Shown here: piece by piece, positions 47,731 through 59,716 of the stretch
Layout: each line of letters starts with the position of its first letter
Numbering within the stretch: the first letter of the stretch is position 1
Assembly (NCBI GenBank): GCA_946894095.1
Contig: OX335641.1
Coordinates: 6,280,501-6,344,500 of the forward strand
Source: Incurvaria masculella
Taxonomy: Eukaryota; Arthropoda; Insecta; Lepidoptera; Incurvariidae
Reading direction: 5' to 3'
DNA length: 64,000 bases
Notes under the pieces: model-generated
Told to the model about the DNA's origin: nothing
What the model saw: only the letters and a program-made list of their open reading frames with translations
The model's database searches: none
Translations under genes and position numbers: made by a program

Positions 47731-49997
47731 TTATCGATCCACAGGGCTGGGCTTCCGAGGCTGACAATTGTGATGCACATCGAGCACATTTTTTGCGGAC
47801 CGAAAACAAGAACATTAAAAAGGAATTGATAGTTCGCTAAAACTAAACGCGTCGCATGATGGATGATGCATCATCATTTTTATAGGTTTTTAAAGAAATG
47901 CCGAAATAAATTGATCACGTAGAGTAGAGATGATATAAGTAGTGCTTCAACATTTACAAAGTTCTGTTGATTTTTCATTCATAAACACAACAAATTCCGT
48001 TTTACATAACAGCTAGTCGCGCACGAAACGATGATCGAGTCGAAACGATTGGCTCTTCGTATGTAGTTAGTTTGCTTCGTCAGGCAAACACTAATCGACG
48101 TTAGCCGGACCTTTTCTAGTCGTTTCCTATTTAACGTTCTTGGCTTAAAACTCGCTCAATTTTCTGAAAGCTCGCTTGTTCTTCAACGAACGATGGATAA
48201 AAAAAATGTTGCACATAGCATGAACTTGGAACAAACACACTCGAACACTTTTTACCGTGATGTTTGCTGGTTGCACTCCAGCCTTGCATTTATAATGTAG
48301 TTCTTTTTTATTCCTTCAATTAATATGTCCTTACTTTACGATCGATTCCACAAACATATCATATTCGTAATTCACAGTTCCATTTGGACTTACCGAGCCG
48401 TTTCCAAATATATTAGATATATTTAGTTGTTTTACTACATAGTTATTGATAATTTTAGAAAATAGATTTGCATGGTGACTCGCCCAAGTGCTTCAAGCAA
48501 TGTCCTAATAATAATACAAATTATAATGATATACATAATTTAGATGTCAAGATCCGGGCTCGAGTTAATGGCGCCTTTTTGACCTCCGTTAAAGAACTAG
48601 AAAACGTTTCGAATCACCCCTATCAATTAACAGAAAGTTTTCTCCGGTACATTCCGTCAAATCGAAGATTGGTTATTTTGACAATTAACCATCTCAATGT
48701 ATAATCAGGTCACCCAGCAGTGAGCGCGAACGTCGGCTGAGGTTGAATTTTCTGCGGGAAGACGCGAGCACCTGCCAGAATTGTCTTGTAGTTGGCATGG
48801 CTACCCGACGAATCGACGCGTACGCAATTTGTATTTAATTAACCAAGTTGCGAGTGAATGTAAACTAACCGCGGTCTCCACAGACGGAAGTCGCGCCTAA
48901 CAAACGTGAAACGCGTTGAATTGGGGTGTCTTTTAACGTTCATTATAATAAAAGTACGCAAGCTCAAATTATAGACGCGGAGGTATCGTCGCCGCCTCGC
49001 CGCCATAGATCGACACAAATCATTTACCTGCCTTTCGATATTGACCTTACAATCCCGATAAAACTTTTGTTACTTAAAATTCGTTTAGATTTGGTTTTTT
49101 TGCAAGTTATTAAAAGCAAATATTGATTGGTTCCTGTTCTATTCTGAAGTTACACAAAATGGCGTTCGTAGAATAATAGTTGAGGCGTGGCTCTCGACCA
49201 AGCGTTGGTTCGTGGGTTGCCTTAATTTCTTTCCCGATTCGACTTTGATGATTGCATTAATATGGCACGAATAATTAAGATGAAGTAAAATATTTTGAGG
49301 AAACTACTAGTTTTGGATTCTCTAGAAATAGTTGGATTACCACACACAAATATACTTAAAACGATTGAGCGCAACGATATCGATATAAGTCAACCGATGG
49401 GAACCCTGAGACCGAAAATTCTGTGGTCGGGCCGATGTCATTAATGGATTCGTGAATTTTTTTTCAGAATTGTTTTTTTTTAAATATTGTTTACATTATA
49501 TGCGATGTTAATTTAGCTTGTGATGTATTTGATTTTTTTTTCAAAATTTTAAAAGCTTTTTTTGCAGCAGGCTAGGCAGAATGTTACCTTTTGCCTGTCA
49601 CATGGTAGACCAAATTGACTTTTAATCCTCCGTGTCGACATAAGGCGCTTTACCCAGATACAAATAAAATATTATTTTTCCTTAATATCATTGACATCAA
49701 AGCAGAGAGAAAGTAATTTTCCTAAAATCGGTTCATAGTTCTTGTATATGGAATATTTTGAAAATTCGCAGATTATTTTACTTTACTTCATGAATTCCCC
49801 TGATTCCCTGTGCGCCTACAATAGCGTCGATATTGCGCACGAACTCCGCCACGTCAACGCACGGACCGCACATCGCGCGCCGTGCAATTTGCGGTGGGCC
49901 GCGCGCCGTTTGTCAGCGTTCGCACGCATTCGCGCTCGTTCGCACACATTGCGAACATTTTCAAAGCTGACATGCGGTAGCGGGGGGAACGGCATAA

Positions 49998-50625
49998 CGT
50001 ATAATATGCAGATCGTATAATGTCATATTTTAACAAAATTTTAAAACCATGCACAACGTATAATCGGCAGATCGTATAATCTTATACGTAGTGCATGAAG
50101 AAGTCCAAAAAATTAAATTACTTATTTCTCCATGCATAACGTATAATAGTCACAACGTATAATGTTATGATCTTTATTTAACAAAAAAAGAAAACCATGC
50201 ATAGCATATAATGCAAAAATATTTCATACGATAAGCGCCCTTATCAATATAAGATTAAAGATTATACTCGCACGCGACTTTTCGACCGTCTCAATTAGCG
50301 TTGTAGCAAATTGTTACTCTTCAACAGATATCGATTCGTAGCAATTTCAGCCTTAAATGTATCGTTGTTAGGGCGCTTTATGCAGTGCTTCTTGGCATAT
50401 TATACGTTCTGCATGGTTTTCTTTTTTTGTGAATTCATGTTAGGAATATTATACGTTGTGACTATTATACGTTCTGCATGATGCAAAGAGTTTATTTTAT
50501 TTTTAAACTCATGCACAACGTATAACATTATACGTTGTGACTATTATACGTTATGCATGGTTTTAATTTTTTGGAAAAAAATAAGATTATACGTTGTGAA
50601 TATTATACGTAGTGAATACGACTCC
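49998..50625. mobile_element. Fold-back element with iterated CGTATAAT motifs
   Basis: The left part has six CGTATAAT copies (49998, 50014, 50057, 50073, 50140, 50156). The right part has the reverse complement ATTATACG seven times (50399, 50448, 50464, 50527, 50543, 50586, 50602). Larger blocks also pair, for example 'aaaaccatgcataacgtataat' against 'attatacgttatgcatggtttt'. The centre (about 50220-50390) is unrelated. This is a fold-back type of transposon without coding capacity. Confidence 0.75.
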
Positions 50626-53469
50626 GGTAGCGTGCTAGTGCAAACTTGTCACCATTATAATTTGTGTTTTGTCATCGGAATGCGCATAACAGCGGTTTGA
50701 TGATGCTTTGGATGCTGTTCTAGGATATGACAACTCCTCGATAATTTGATAACTCAGAGCTACACCTATAGCTAAACATCTGTACATACGTTACCGTTCC
50801 TTAAAAATGCAAATCCTAAAAAGTTCCATATAATTATAATATTTTGCAGTGTTAACATAAAACGTTTGTAAAAAAGTAGCGAGACGGTGGCATACTTACA
50901 AAAAAGCTAATAGAACCAGGGATTAACTGAATTTTCACTGAGACTGTATTGATTAGAATAATCAAATTTACCGTTTTTCGTTGCTATTGATATATTGATA
51001 CATGATAAATCTGTAACGTCATTTATGTTTACTAGTCTTTGCTGAACACGAAAAGTAGCTAGATCTAGCGAGAAGAAAGTTATGTGGCAATATTGAACTG
51101 TATTTTACGTAATGTACAGCATAACGCAGTCTTCACCAAAGAGACAAAATTATATTGCAAAATTAAATAAAAATAGCTAAAGCGGGTGGACCAGAAATCT
51201 GTGCCCGGTTTACTTCATTAAAACGCTCACAAACCCGAGTCGCACTTAACAATCGGACTCGGCTTTGCATGTGCTCGCACGTGTTCGTCCTTCGCGGTCT
51301 TTGTGGAATGTCCTTTCGGCACATGCGCTGCGAATACGAAACTAACTGTTACGGTGGGCCTTTCCGCTCAACTCTCCATACAAACGTGGAAAGAAGGTCA
51401 TGCTTCTTGTCGGAGATTCAGAATTATTATCAAAACAGTTTAATTGAATCGACCTAAATGCTTGATGGCCAATTGTAATGTAAAATTGCGTTTGGTTCCA
51501 AAGTTATTAAGTCGACAAGTTAGAATTTTTCGCGCGTTATATACAATAAGTTGAACTCAACGATAAAACAAAAATCTAAATACTAATCTAATAACATAAA
51601 AACACATTAACCCACTCAAGAGCCCTCTTAAGAATGGCCTCTAGGATATGTTCCCCATATAAACGTAGTTTACTTATTAATAATTTGAAAACAGTGTGCT
51701 AAATTACTAACATAAGGCAACATCTGTCTGTCTACACTTTTTTTTTTTTTGCAAAGTCATCACCGACACAAATGACAGGAAAAAGTAAATTTAATCTTCA
51801 TACGAATTTTCTTTTCTTTGCGAGTACATTTTTCGAAAACAAAAATGTACGGACACAGATGTAGATTATCTGATGTTTTCAATTTCACAAAATACGATTG
51901 TACGAGGAAAATCGCTCGTCGAGAATGTATACCTAATTCATCACAAAGATACGAAAAATGCCAACACGGCTAGATACTTTACGCATATACAACATTCATA
52001 AATGTCTGCTCAATTATTTAGTTAGTAATCTCGAACAAGAATTCATGAAATCCATTTAAACGTGGCATGATCTCAATATTATTCCATTCGCTGCCTCAAT
52101 AAACTGGTAAACGATTTTTCAGGGCTCAAGACAGAGAAAGAGTTGTTTATGGAACGCTGGCCTGCATCGTGCCGTTACGTCGCGGTCGTATGTTCGATAA
52201 TAAACGGCGCATACATCAAACTGTATTGCGCCCGACGCGGAAATAAAAATGTTTCCTCGGCATACTTTTTGTTCGCAAATTAAACCCACCATAAAGAAAA
52301 ATACGTAGCGATCGACGATGCTGTGCTGACCGCCTCGGAACATAGAAAGGAGGAGGCGCTATCTAGTGATGTTAAAAAGTTCTAGATTTCTTTCATTGAA
52401 TAGATGTGAATACCGACTGTGTCGGTACTCCACCGGCTGCCATATTGAAGTAACGCTTTTTTTTCGTTGGTACTGCTACGAATTTCACCCGGACGTTTAC
52501 TTACTACATAAAATAAATAAAAAATCCGACGAATTGAGAACCTCCTCCTTTTATTTAAAGTCGGTTAAAAAGGATATAAAATTGCATTATTCAAAAACGG
52601 AACCTATAAATTACTTATAAACCTGATACTTACGCTTGATCTTTCCGGCAAGAATTTTCGTCCTCTTCTCCGATATCAATATGAAAGAAATGTCCAATGT
52701 GATGTGGTCCATTGATAATAAAAATTGATCTTTATTTTTATAAGAATTTCCCTTAAAACAAAGCTTAGTGTCTGGTTATCTCACCGCTTCTAGACAATAA
52801 TACAGAGAATAATTCATTCGCACTAAAAACAAAGGATCGCACGGATTGGACCTAAATATGCGATCCATGAGAGACACTAAGGGATTATAACAACGTTATT
52901 TGTTCTCCGAGACACGTCATCCCCATTTTCTGTTATGTAGCAAGAGGGGGTGGGGTCGGGGGGGCGGTTGCCGCGGGCGGTAAAATTCATCGCAGTTTTC
53001 TTGTCTTTCCGCGACTGTCTACTCTCGGCTATATTGGCTCAATTTTGCTTTTGTTGCGACCGTGTAGGGTTTATTTTACATGTTCACTTGGGTTGTAGGT
53101 GGTGGCAATAAAAACAAACGACGAAATATTGTGAAAATATGCGGATTCCGTGCGTTATCGGATAAAGGATTTTCTAAGTTTATTATTCATGCTTTTAAAG
53201 TGGGGGTGGAATTGTGACGTTAAAATTAATTAAAGTATCGTGTGTTGTTTATTTTTTAAAAGGGCTACTTGATTTCTCCGTGCTGTTTCAAAAATAGCGT
53301 TGACTACGTAAAATGATTGTACTTATGAAACGAAGAAAACTCGTTCCTTCCATTTTAACGCACAATTAGGCTGCATGGAGAACGCACCGCGCAGTGACGC
53401 CTCCATGGAAAATAACAACAAAGAATTTATAACATGTTGCCACAGAAACGGGCAAGGGCCTTCGACGTT

Positions 53470-54394
53470 TACATTTCATGCTACAGTTAAAGCAAGCGAA
53501 CTCTTACTAGTCCGGGGGGAAATATAACGTAACAGTTCAAGCAATCGATCCCCTCCTTGTACTGAACGGGCATGTAAAGTTACAGTTAAAGCAAACGATC
53601 GCCTAATAGTACTCGACGGGTATGTAACGCTATAGTTTAATCAAACGACACCCTACTAGTACTAGACGAACATGTAACGTTAAAGCGTAAGCAGACAACA
53701 CCTTAATGGTACTGGACGGACATTTCACGTTACAGTTTAAGCAAACGACCCCCTCATAGTACTAAAAGGGCATGTAAAGTTAAAGGTCAAGCAAACCATC
53801 CCCTACTAGTACTATAGACGGACATGTAACGTCCACCTAATAGTACTGGACGGACATGCCACGTTACAGTTTAAGCAAATTACCCCCTAATTGTACTAGG
53901 CGAGCATGTAAAGTTACAGTTCACGCAAACGACCCCCTAATAGTACTGAACGGACATGTAAAGTTACAGTTTAAGCAGACGACCTCCTAATAGTACTGGA
54001 TGGACAATTCACGTTACAGTTCAAGCAAACGATCCCCTTATAGTACTGGACGGGCATGTAGCGTTACAGTGGAAACAGACGACCACTTACTAGTACTAGA
54101 CGGACATGTAACGTTACACCTTAAGCAGACCAGCCCCTAATAATACTGGACGGACATGTATCGTTACAGTTTAAGCCCCCCCCCCCCCCCCCAATTGTAC
54201 TGGAAGGACATATCGAGGTGCAGCTTAAGCAGACGACCCCCCTAATAGTACTGGACGGACATGTCACGTTTCAGTTTAAGCAAACAACCCCTCAATAGTA
54301 CTGGAAGGACATGTAGTGCTACAGTTGATACAAACGTCCCCTTACAGTACTGGACGGACACGTAACGTTACAAACTAGCCCATACTAGTGTTGA
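53470..54394. repeat. 50-bp minisatellite, about 18 units
   Basis: The unit is roughly 'gtaacgttacagtttaagca' + 'aacgaccccctaatagtact' + 'ggacggacat', repeated with a period near 50 bp and many point differences. A run of 17 C (54176-54192) replaces part of one unit. The array ends about 30 bp before exon J. Confidence 0.85.
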
Positions 54395-54422
54395 AGATTC
54401 CAAGCGGTTTGTCCGTCCGCAG

Positions 54423-54610
54423 GCAACGTGCTCCACGCCTCGGTCCGCTTCGACCGGGAGGAGAGAAAGGAGTACCACCTGCCGATCGCCATCACGGACT
54501 CCGGCTCGCCGCGCCGCACCGGCGTGTCCGTGCTGCACGTCGTCATCGGCGACCGCAACGACAACGCCATGGCGGAGGGCCACAGCGACATCTTTGTCTA
54601 CAACTACAAG
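54423..54610 (+). CDS. CadN: CadN exon J: second half of EC repeat ending in GDRNDNAM
   Basis: The exon encodes two bases of codon 681 and residues 682-743: NVLHASVRFDREERKEYHLP, then ITDSGSPRRTGVSVLHVVI, GDRNDNAMAEG and IFVYNYK. In fly CadN the matching linker is GDVNDNAM followed by IFIYNYK, and it closes the last EC repeats before the membrane-proximal region. The acceptor is tccgtccgcag ending at 54422; the donor is gtatca at 54611 (phase 0). Third positions are extremely G/C-rich, which also creates several overlapping shadow ORFs on both strands. A 50-bp minisatellite ends about 30 bp before the exon, and a LINE relic starts within about 60 bp after it. The expected next exon (GEAP...GRV in fly) was not found in the remaining 9.4 kb. 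Confidence 0.94.
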
Positions 54611-54664
54611 GTATCAAATTAAATTAAATTAAAATATGATTTATTGCCTACAACTATTATTACA

Positions 54665-54960
54665 TAGTGTGCAAAAGCGAGCTTATTGCCAAAGGCAATC
54701 TCTAACAGCTTACCTTAGTATTAGACAATATATTAACAGGTAGCAAGAAACACAAGACAAAGAAGCACTTTCCCTAATAGTAAGAGGTAATTGATTCCAC
54801 AATCTTGCTGAATGAACTGTAAAAGAACCCGAATAAGCGGTTGAAGAATGTGACGGAATAAGGAGCAGGAGATTATCTGCAGACCTGAGTGTATACCATG
54901 ACAAGACAGATGTTTGAAGCGATCTTTAAGATAAAGTAGGGAGTATACCTCTCCTACTTC
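54665..54960 (-). pseudogene. LINE ORF relic next to exon J
   Basis: On the minus strand 54904-54710 reads TLRSADNLLLLIPSHSS, then GSFTVHSARLWNQLPLTIRE. This 'aRlWN.LP..ir' block is the usual C-terminal end of insect non-LTR retrotransposon polyproteins. It is a short 5'-truncated relic inserted about 60 bp after the exon J donor, antisense to the gene. Confidence 0.6.
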
Positions 54961-55077
54961 TGATTTCATTAATTATTGCATGCATTCATACATTGGAATT
55001 GCCTCACACTTTTTGACAAATGCACAGCATTCGGAGATTGAACGAAAATGGGACGGCCCTGAAGCTCTAGCTTATTG

Positions 55078-55255
55078 TTTTTAGGGTTCCTTACCCAACC
55101 CTATTACTATGCCTCCACTGTCCGTCCGTCCGTCTTTTCAAGGGCTGTATCTCATGAACCGTAATAAGTAGGCAGCTGCTATTTTTACAGAGTGTGTATT
55201 TGTTTTGCTTTAAAAACAAAAATAATAAAAATTAAAGGAGGCCCCCCCATACGCG
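55078..55255 (+). mobile_element. Fragment of the dispersed lepidopteran repeat
   Basis: 'Agggttccttacccaaccctattactatgcctcc', a short (GTCC)n, 'gggctgtatctcatgaaccg' and 'acagagtgtgtatttg' follow the order of the copy at 47115-47428, which is longer at its 3' end. Confidence 0.6.
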
Positions 55256-56138
55256 ATATTTAGAAGGTGACGTTGATGTTTATTTGTTCGGGCTTCGTTT
55301 ACGCATATTTTAATATTCCTACACTGATTTGAATGTTTATTTTTTTTATGATTGAATGGCTTCCTGTGGGTCCCATATGAGAATAGCTAGTAAGGATCGT
55401 AGATTTCGAAGATATACCGCATCTCTGTCCGCATGTGGGTATGGTCATAGTAAAGGTCCCATCAATGTCTGCATGCATTCCTTTGAGAAGAAACTTGTTA
55501 CAGTGCCTCGCATCATGCTCAGTGAAGGAGTCGGAGTATGTTGTAGAATTATTTGTGCGAGGGAATAGATAATACCATGGAGTCGATTGATCTAAATCGG
55601 AAACTTGTGAATTTGGAGAAAAACTCTCTTTAAAGTGATCCGTCTGATAAAAAGTCAGTAATTGTAATTGAATGAAATGTTATGATTCTGGCCTAAGGCT
55701 TGAAAACATGTTTTTCATATTATCAGGCCTTACTAATAAAGAAGATTCATATAGCAATGGAACCGCTTCATTTCTCGAAATTGTTAATTCGTCCAGATAC
55801 CTTAATACGCTTTTCTGGGAAAAAAGATCCCAGTGAGTGGCGACGTGTAAATCTAGTGAGAGTGCTTTCCTATTAGACGCGTTTGAAAATTCATAAACCG
55901 ATTCAAACAGTGCCATGCCATAGGTACCGGCAAATAACTAGAATTCCGGCGCTGCGGGCTGTCTCCCATTTGCGCACCTTAGTTCGCACTCCTAAGGCGA
56001 CTTTTGCGCATGTTTGTCATGTGGGCATTGGGTAGATATCTGCCGGGACCTATACCCGTTAAATTGGCATTGATTAAACTCCAGCTTCTTTGGGCTTGCG
56101 GATTTATGAATGGAAGGAAACCCAAAATACAAAATAAA

Positions 56139-57330
56139 TCCATACTAATATTATAAATGCGTAGTTCTCTTTGTCCGTCTGTTGCGTTTTTACGCCTAAA
56201 CCGCTGAACCGATTTTGAACAATTTTGGTATAGAGATAGTCTGCAGCGGGAGCACAAATGAAAGTGGACACTTGTCGAGCTAGAGGGATAAGAAATTTTG
56301 TCGAGGATTTTTATCCACTGTGATATCACAAATGGGGAGCTCGATTAATTTATCGAGATCGAGTGTTAACTCGATAGAGAGTGGCAACACCCACCGTTTT
56401 GTCCACAAGAACTGTCACTTTAAACCTCCCGACCCTGGCTGTGTTCGCGCAGGCTGCTCCATGATAACTATTCAGTGCAAGAAGCAAGAAATAGCGTTTT
56501 ACAGAATAGCGGCGAACAAAATGCCATTTCCTACAAATCGCCTACACCTAAGTTATTTTGAATTGAATTTCGTATAGATGCACAATTAAGTACGTTTTAA
56601 TGAATTTAGATAAAAAATGCTTGGTTTAGCGCATTTGCCTTGTAAGATTAGAAGGATTTTAGTTTATCTAATGTCAATGTGACGTCAATCTCTGCACTTT
56701 TTTCGTTTTCCCGTTCAGCTGGAGCGTTGCTCTAAGCCGTTCCGCCTGATTACTTCCTATAACGGAAAGTAAATGATGGAATGGAAACGTCTTTGCCCAA
56801 ACAAACCCATCCATCTTTCGCTCTTATTACCCCTTTTCCCATGTCTTTGAACCATGAAAACGTTAAGAAACGCCTGTGCCATCGCCACTACATAGGCACA
56901 TATTCGTAACACGAACAAACACCTCCTTCTAGGATTTAACACACCCTCCCGGTGGTTGTGACAAAATTATCCTCAACAAACGTCAAATTAGTAGGATTAA
57001 ATTTATTTGTGCTTCCACAAATGGACAAAATTTATTCTTTGTCGAGATTTGTCTATGGTCTGGGTTTATTTTGACAACCTCACTCGACATAACATTGTTT
57101 TTGCTATCAGTTGGCGACAAGTGTCCCGCACACAAGATAAAGACTATGTACGTAAGTTTGTCGGCCAGATAAAATTATTTGTGCTCCCGCTGCTGGACCT
57201 AGGAGAAGGACCTTTTGTGGCGAAAATTAAAGTCTAAGGGGGTGAAAGTTTGTATGGTTTGTTTGTATGTATCAGCCCGACATCAGTCCAAAACGACATT
57301 GTCCCATGCGTAGCCGGGTACCTCAGCTAG
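56139..57330 (+). mobile_element. Helitron-like element, complete ends
   Basis: It begins TCCATACTAATATTATAAATG after an A (56138) and ends GTACCTCAGCTAG before a T (57331), the rule for Helitron insertion. 'Cctaaaccgctgaaccgatttt' near the left end is typical of lepidopteran non-autonomous families. No helicase ORF is present; the reading frames inside (56320-56577, 57007-57237) have no recognisable domain. A piece of its right part (57022-57195) recurs at 57911-58093. Confidence 0.6.
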
Positions 57331-57910
57331 TAAGTATATAAAAAGTGTTTGTCATGTAATAAAACCCCGAGAGAACAATCCTAAACAATTATCTAGAAGC
57401 TGAGTTTCATTTTGTACACAATGTATAGGTATTATTGTACCTACCCTTGTGTCATTATGTAAAAAAGGGTAGACTGGCGTAAAATGCCTTAGGCATTAAG
57501 CGCTACCATTGTGTACGATTTAAGTGCAATAAACGTTTTTTGATTTTGATTTTACCTCTATAGCTATGTGTCTTGTCAAGTTCATAAACTTTTTATCCGA
57601 AAGGTTTTGGATGACCGACAGACTGTAGTATTACAGAACTAAATATTCTCAAACTTCTTTAGGACTTCTTGTAGGATATTGTCAGTACGTAAAACTATTT
57701 AATAAAATGAAATATTTTCTTTAAGCACGATTTCTCTAGGAATATAGATTTTTATTTGGTCTGAACGGACTTTTTACAAAATATTGTATCCTACATTAAC
57801 TGAAGGAAAAAACCGGAAAAAACTAAGACTGAAAACAAATGAATAAAAGAAATGCTTATTAAAGAAAAGTGAACTCAGTCTTCATGGTATAGATTCAGTG
57901 GTCTGCAGGA

Positions 57911-58093
57911 TGGACAAAATTTATTCTTTGTCGAGATTTGATTTTTTTATGGTGTGGATTTATTTTGACAACCTCCACTCGACATAACATTGTTTATGCT
58001 ATCAGTTGGCGACAAGTTTCCCGCACACAAGATAAAGCCTATGTACGTAAGTTTGTCGGCAAGATAAAATTATTTGTGCTCCCGCTGCTGATG
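57911..58093 (+). repeat. Second copy of the Helitron-like element's right part
   Basis: 'Atggacaaaatttattcttt', then 'acataacattgtttatgctatcag' and 'gcaagataaaattatttgtg', are collinear with 57022-57195 and differ by a few substitutions and short insertions. Neither end matches the element's termini, so it is a fragment. Confidence 0.8.
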
Positions 58094-59089
58094 CGATGCC
58101 TACATTCTCCATGATAAACAGATTTAGCCATGGAGGTGGCGACAATTTTACAAATGGCAACTGCTTGCAAATGCCAACTCTGACAAGGGCCCGCTGGTTG
58201 GTTGTTAGGAGCGGAACATGAAATTAATTTCCGTGGTCGCGGCTGCCTGTTTGAGGCCTGCCGCGAACATTCATTAAATTCTAGAGCTCAGTAGTTTAAA
58301 CCTATACGTTCAGGATAACACTTATCAATTCTTAGTAGGTCTCAGTTATGTTGTTTTCGTTTTGATTAAGTTGTTGATTGTTTTTCCTTTATTCTTATTA
58401 TTTATTTACTCTTATAAAATCTAACACATGGCGTCTGCCTGGCTTTCGTCTTTCTAGTCGGTTATAACATAAGAACCGCTCAACCGAATTTGATGCGGTG
58501 TGTATCTATAGGTGTGTTCTCTGAGCTATAGACCTCGTGAGTCTGTCTTTGCATTGCTTACAACTGAATAAATGTTGACCGCGCACCTCAAGACAGAATC
58601 CAATTGTTTATCTCACTTGGTAATTACCTAACGCTTACGGCTTTACGTACTCCAGTTTTACGTACTTACCTTAAACTGGATCGACGAAAAATATCTATGA
58701 AGTTATCAATTTCATGAGAAGATAATCGATTGAGAAATCCTACCTGTAGAGGAGAACAGCCGGACAGACATACGAAACCAGATTTGTCCAAGCTGAAACG
58801 GAGATCACTTTCGCCTTGCCATCGCTCGGTCTATTAAAAATATAGGATATTTACGTTAAATTTTACGGTGCGTCTTCACACCTTGTTGGAAGGACCCTGG
58901 GTTCTATTTGATTTAATGGCGTAATTTAATTGGAAATGTTAATGCTATACACAGGGTGTTATGGTCCAAGTGTAACCATTGATTACTTGGTCCATTTGAA
59001 GCAAAAAGGTACCATTTTATCAAAAAGTATGTATTGGGTTCTTCATTAATTTAGTTTTCGCAAGAGAAAACCACGTAAAACTGTAAGGG

Positions 59090-59335
59090 GACCTACAGTT
59101 CTACGTGGTCCTTACTTAACGCACTTACTTAACGTCCTCACCTACTAAGTGATAGGGTTGATCTTTAATAAGGGTACCATCGCATTTTTCCCATCCAGTT
59201 CAATGTACCTGCGCAATATAAGAAAGATCCTGGCTTTGTACTTAGTTCCCATTAGGTGTGTTGGGCTAATATCATGACAGTAAGTAGGCGTGTGGTATTA
59301 GTGCATCCGTTTCATGTCCAGGTACACAAGAAAAA
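59090..59335 (+). mobile_element. SINE-family fragment
   Basis: 'Cctactaagtgatagggtt', 'gggtaccatcgcat', 'cccatccagttcaatgtacc' and 'gggctaatatcatgacag' follow the SINE body in plus orientation. Confidence 0.6.
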
Positions 59336-59396
59336 CAAATATCCCCACGGTTAACAAAGCTGCGGATGTTACGTTGCCAGTATCGTAGTAATAGGG

Positions 59397-59529
59397 CCGA
59401 GTGCACGAAAGGACAAAAATCAAAATCAATGTCAACGTATGATTAAACACGTCACTATGGATTAACAGTATGGAAGTGCGGTTTACTAAAAATGACGTGT
59501 TTGAACATTGATTGATTCGTGCAATCGGG
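59397..59529. mobile_element. MITE, CCGAGTGCACGAA family, copy 1
   Basis: The terminal repeats are CCGAGTGCACGAA (59397-59409) and TTCGTGCAATCGG (59517-59529). An inner hairpin pairs 'aaacacgtcact' with the later 'aatgacgtgttt'. Confidence 0.7.
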
Positions 59530-59716
59530 GCTTAGTATTTATGTATCCCTGTGGTTGCCAGCACGGAGGATCTTCGTTGTTGCCCATATGAGCATCGGAA
59601 CGTTTGCTGCATATTGAAGAGTTTTTTGGAATTGTGTTTATTATTTCAGTATGGAAAACAATACTAAACGTACACTAACACGTTATCTGCTCTAAATATG
59701 CCAAGGTTTACTTAAG

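Larger units (their letters stand above)
33234..54422 (+). other. CadN intron between exons I and J (21.2 kb)
   Basis: This very long intron is built mainly of mobile-element debris; the recognisable pieces are listed separately. I looked for second copies of exons I or J, because fly CadN uses mutually exclusive exons, and found none. 34280-37070, 37755-39590, 44830-47090, 47730-49990 and 50640-53470 show no feature I can name beyond scattered short repeats and simple-sequence runs. Confidence 0.6.
16621..54610 (+). other. CadN: Cadherin-N gene, internal part (ten exons, both ends missing)
   Basis: This entry describes the spliced gene. Ten GT/AG exons join in phase (126, 150, 186, 203, 178, 493, 272, 279, 154 and 188 nt; 2229 nt, 743 codons, no stop). 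The product is a run of about seven extracellular cadherin repeats of the neural classical cadherin, a single-pass adhesion protein that binds homophilically on axons and photoreceptors and signals through catenins. The order of repeats and signature stretches such as ESGGTVTY, FDRDEP, EAYDPDIKDRNA and GDRNDNAM match fly CadN as I remember it, and this separates it from DE-cadherin, Fat and Dachsous. The signal peptide, N-terminal repeats, EGF and laminin-G domains, membrane segment and catenin-binding tail lie outside the window. Introns are 987, 3802, 658, 1564, 332, 132, 184, 6913 and 21189 nt. The fly gene has mutually exclusive exons; I found no second copy of any complete exon here. Confidence 0.93.

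Noticed and set aside
48468..48704. Possible coding exon (78 codons, +).
   Set aside because: The protein shows no domain or cadherin similarity and there is no supporting splice pattern.
53470..54394. CRISPR-like array.
   Set aside because: The repeats are directly adjacent with no spacers, the units are degenerate, and the DNA is animal.
54368..54627. Several ORFs on both strands over exon J.
   Set aside because: The very GC-rich exon leaves all frames open; only the frame with DRE and DRNDNAM motifs is a cadherin.
55979..56329. 116-codon ORF on the minus strand.
   Set aside because: It straddles the left end of the Helitron-like element, so it joins unrelated sequence.
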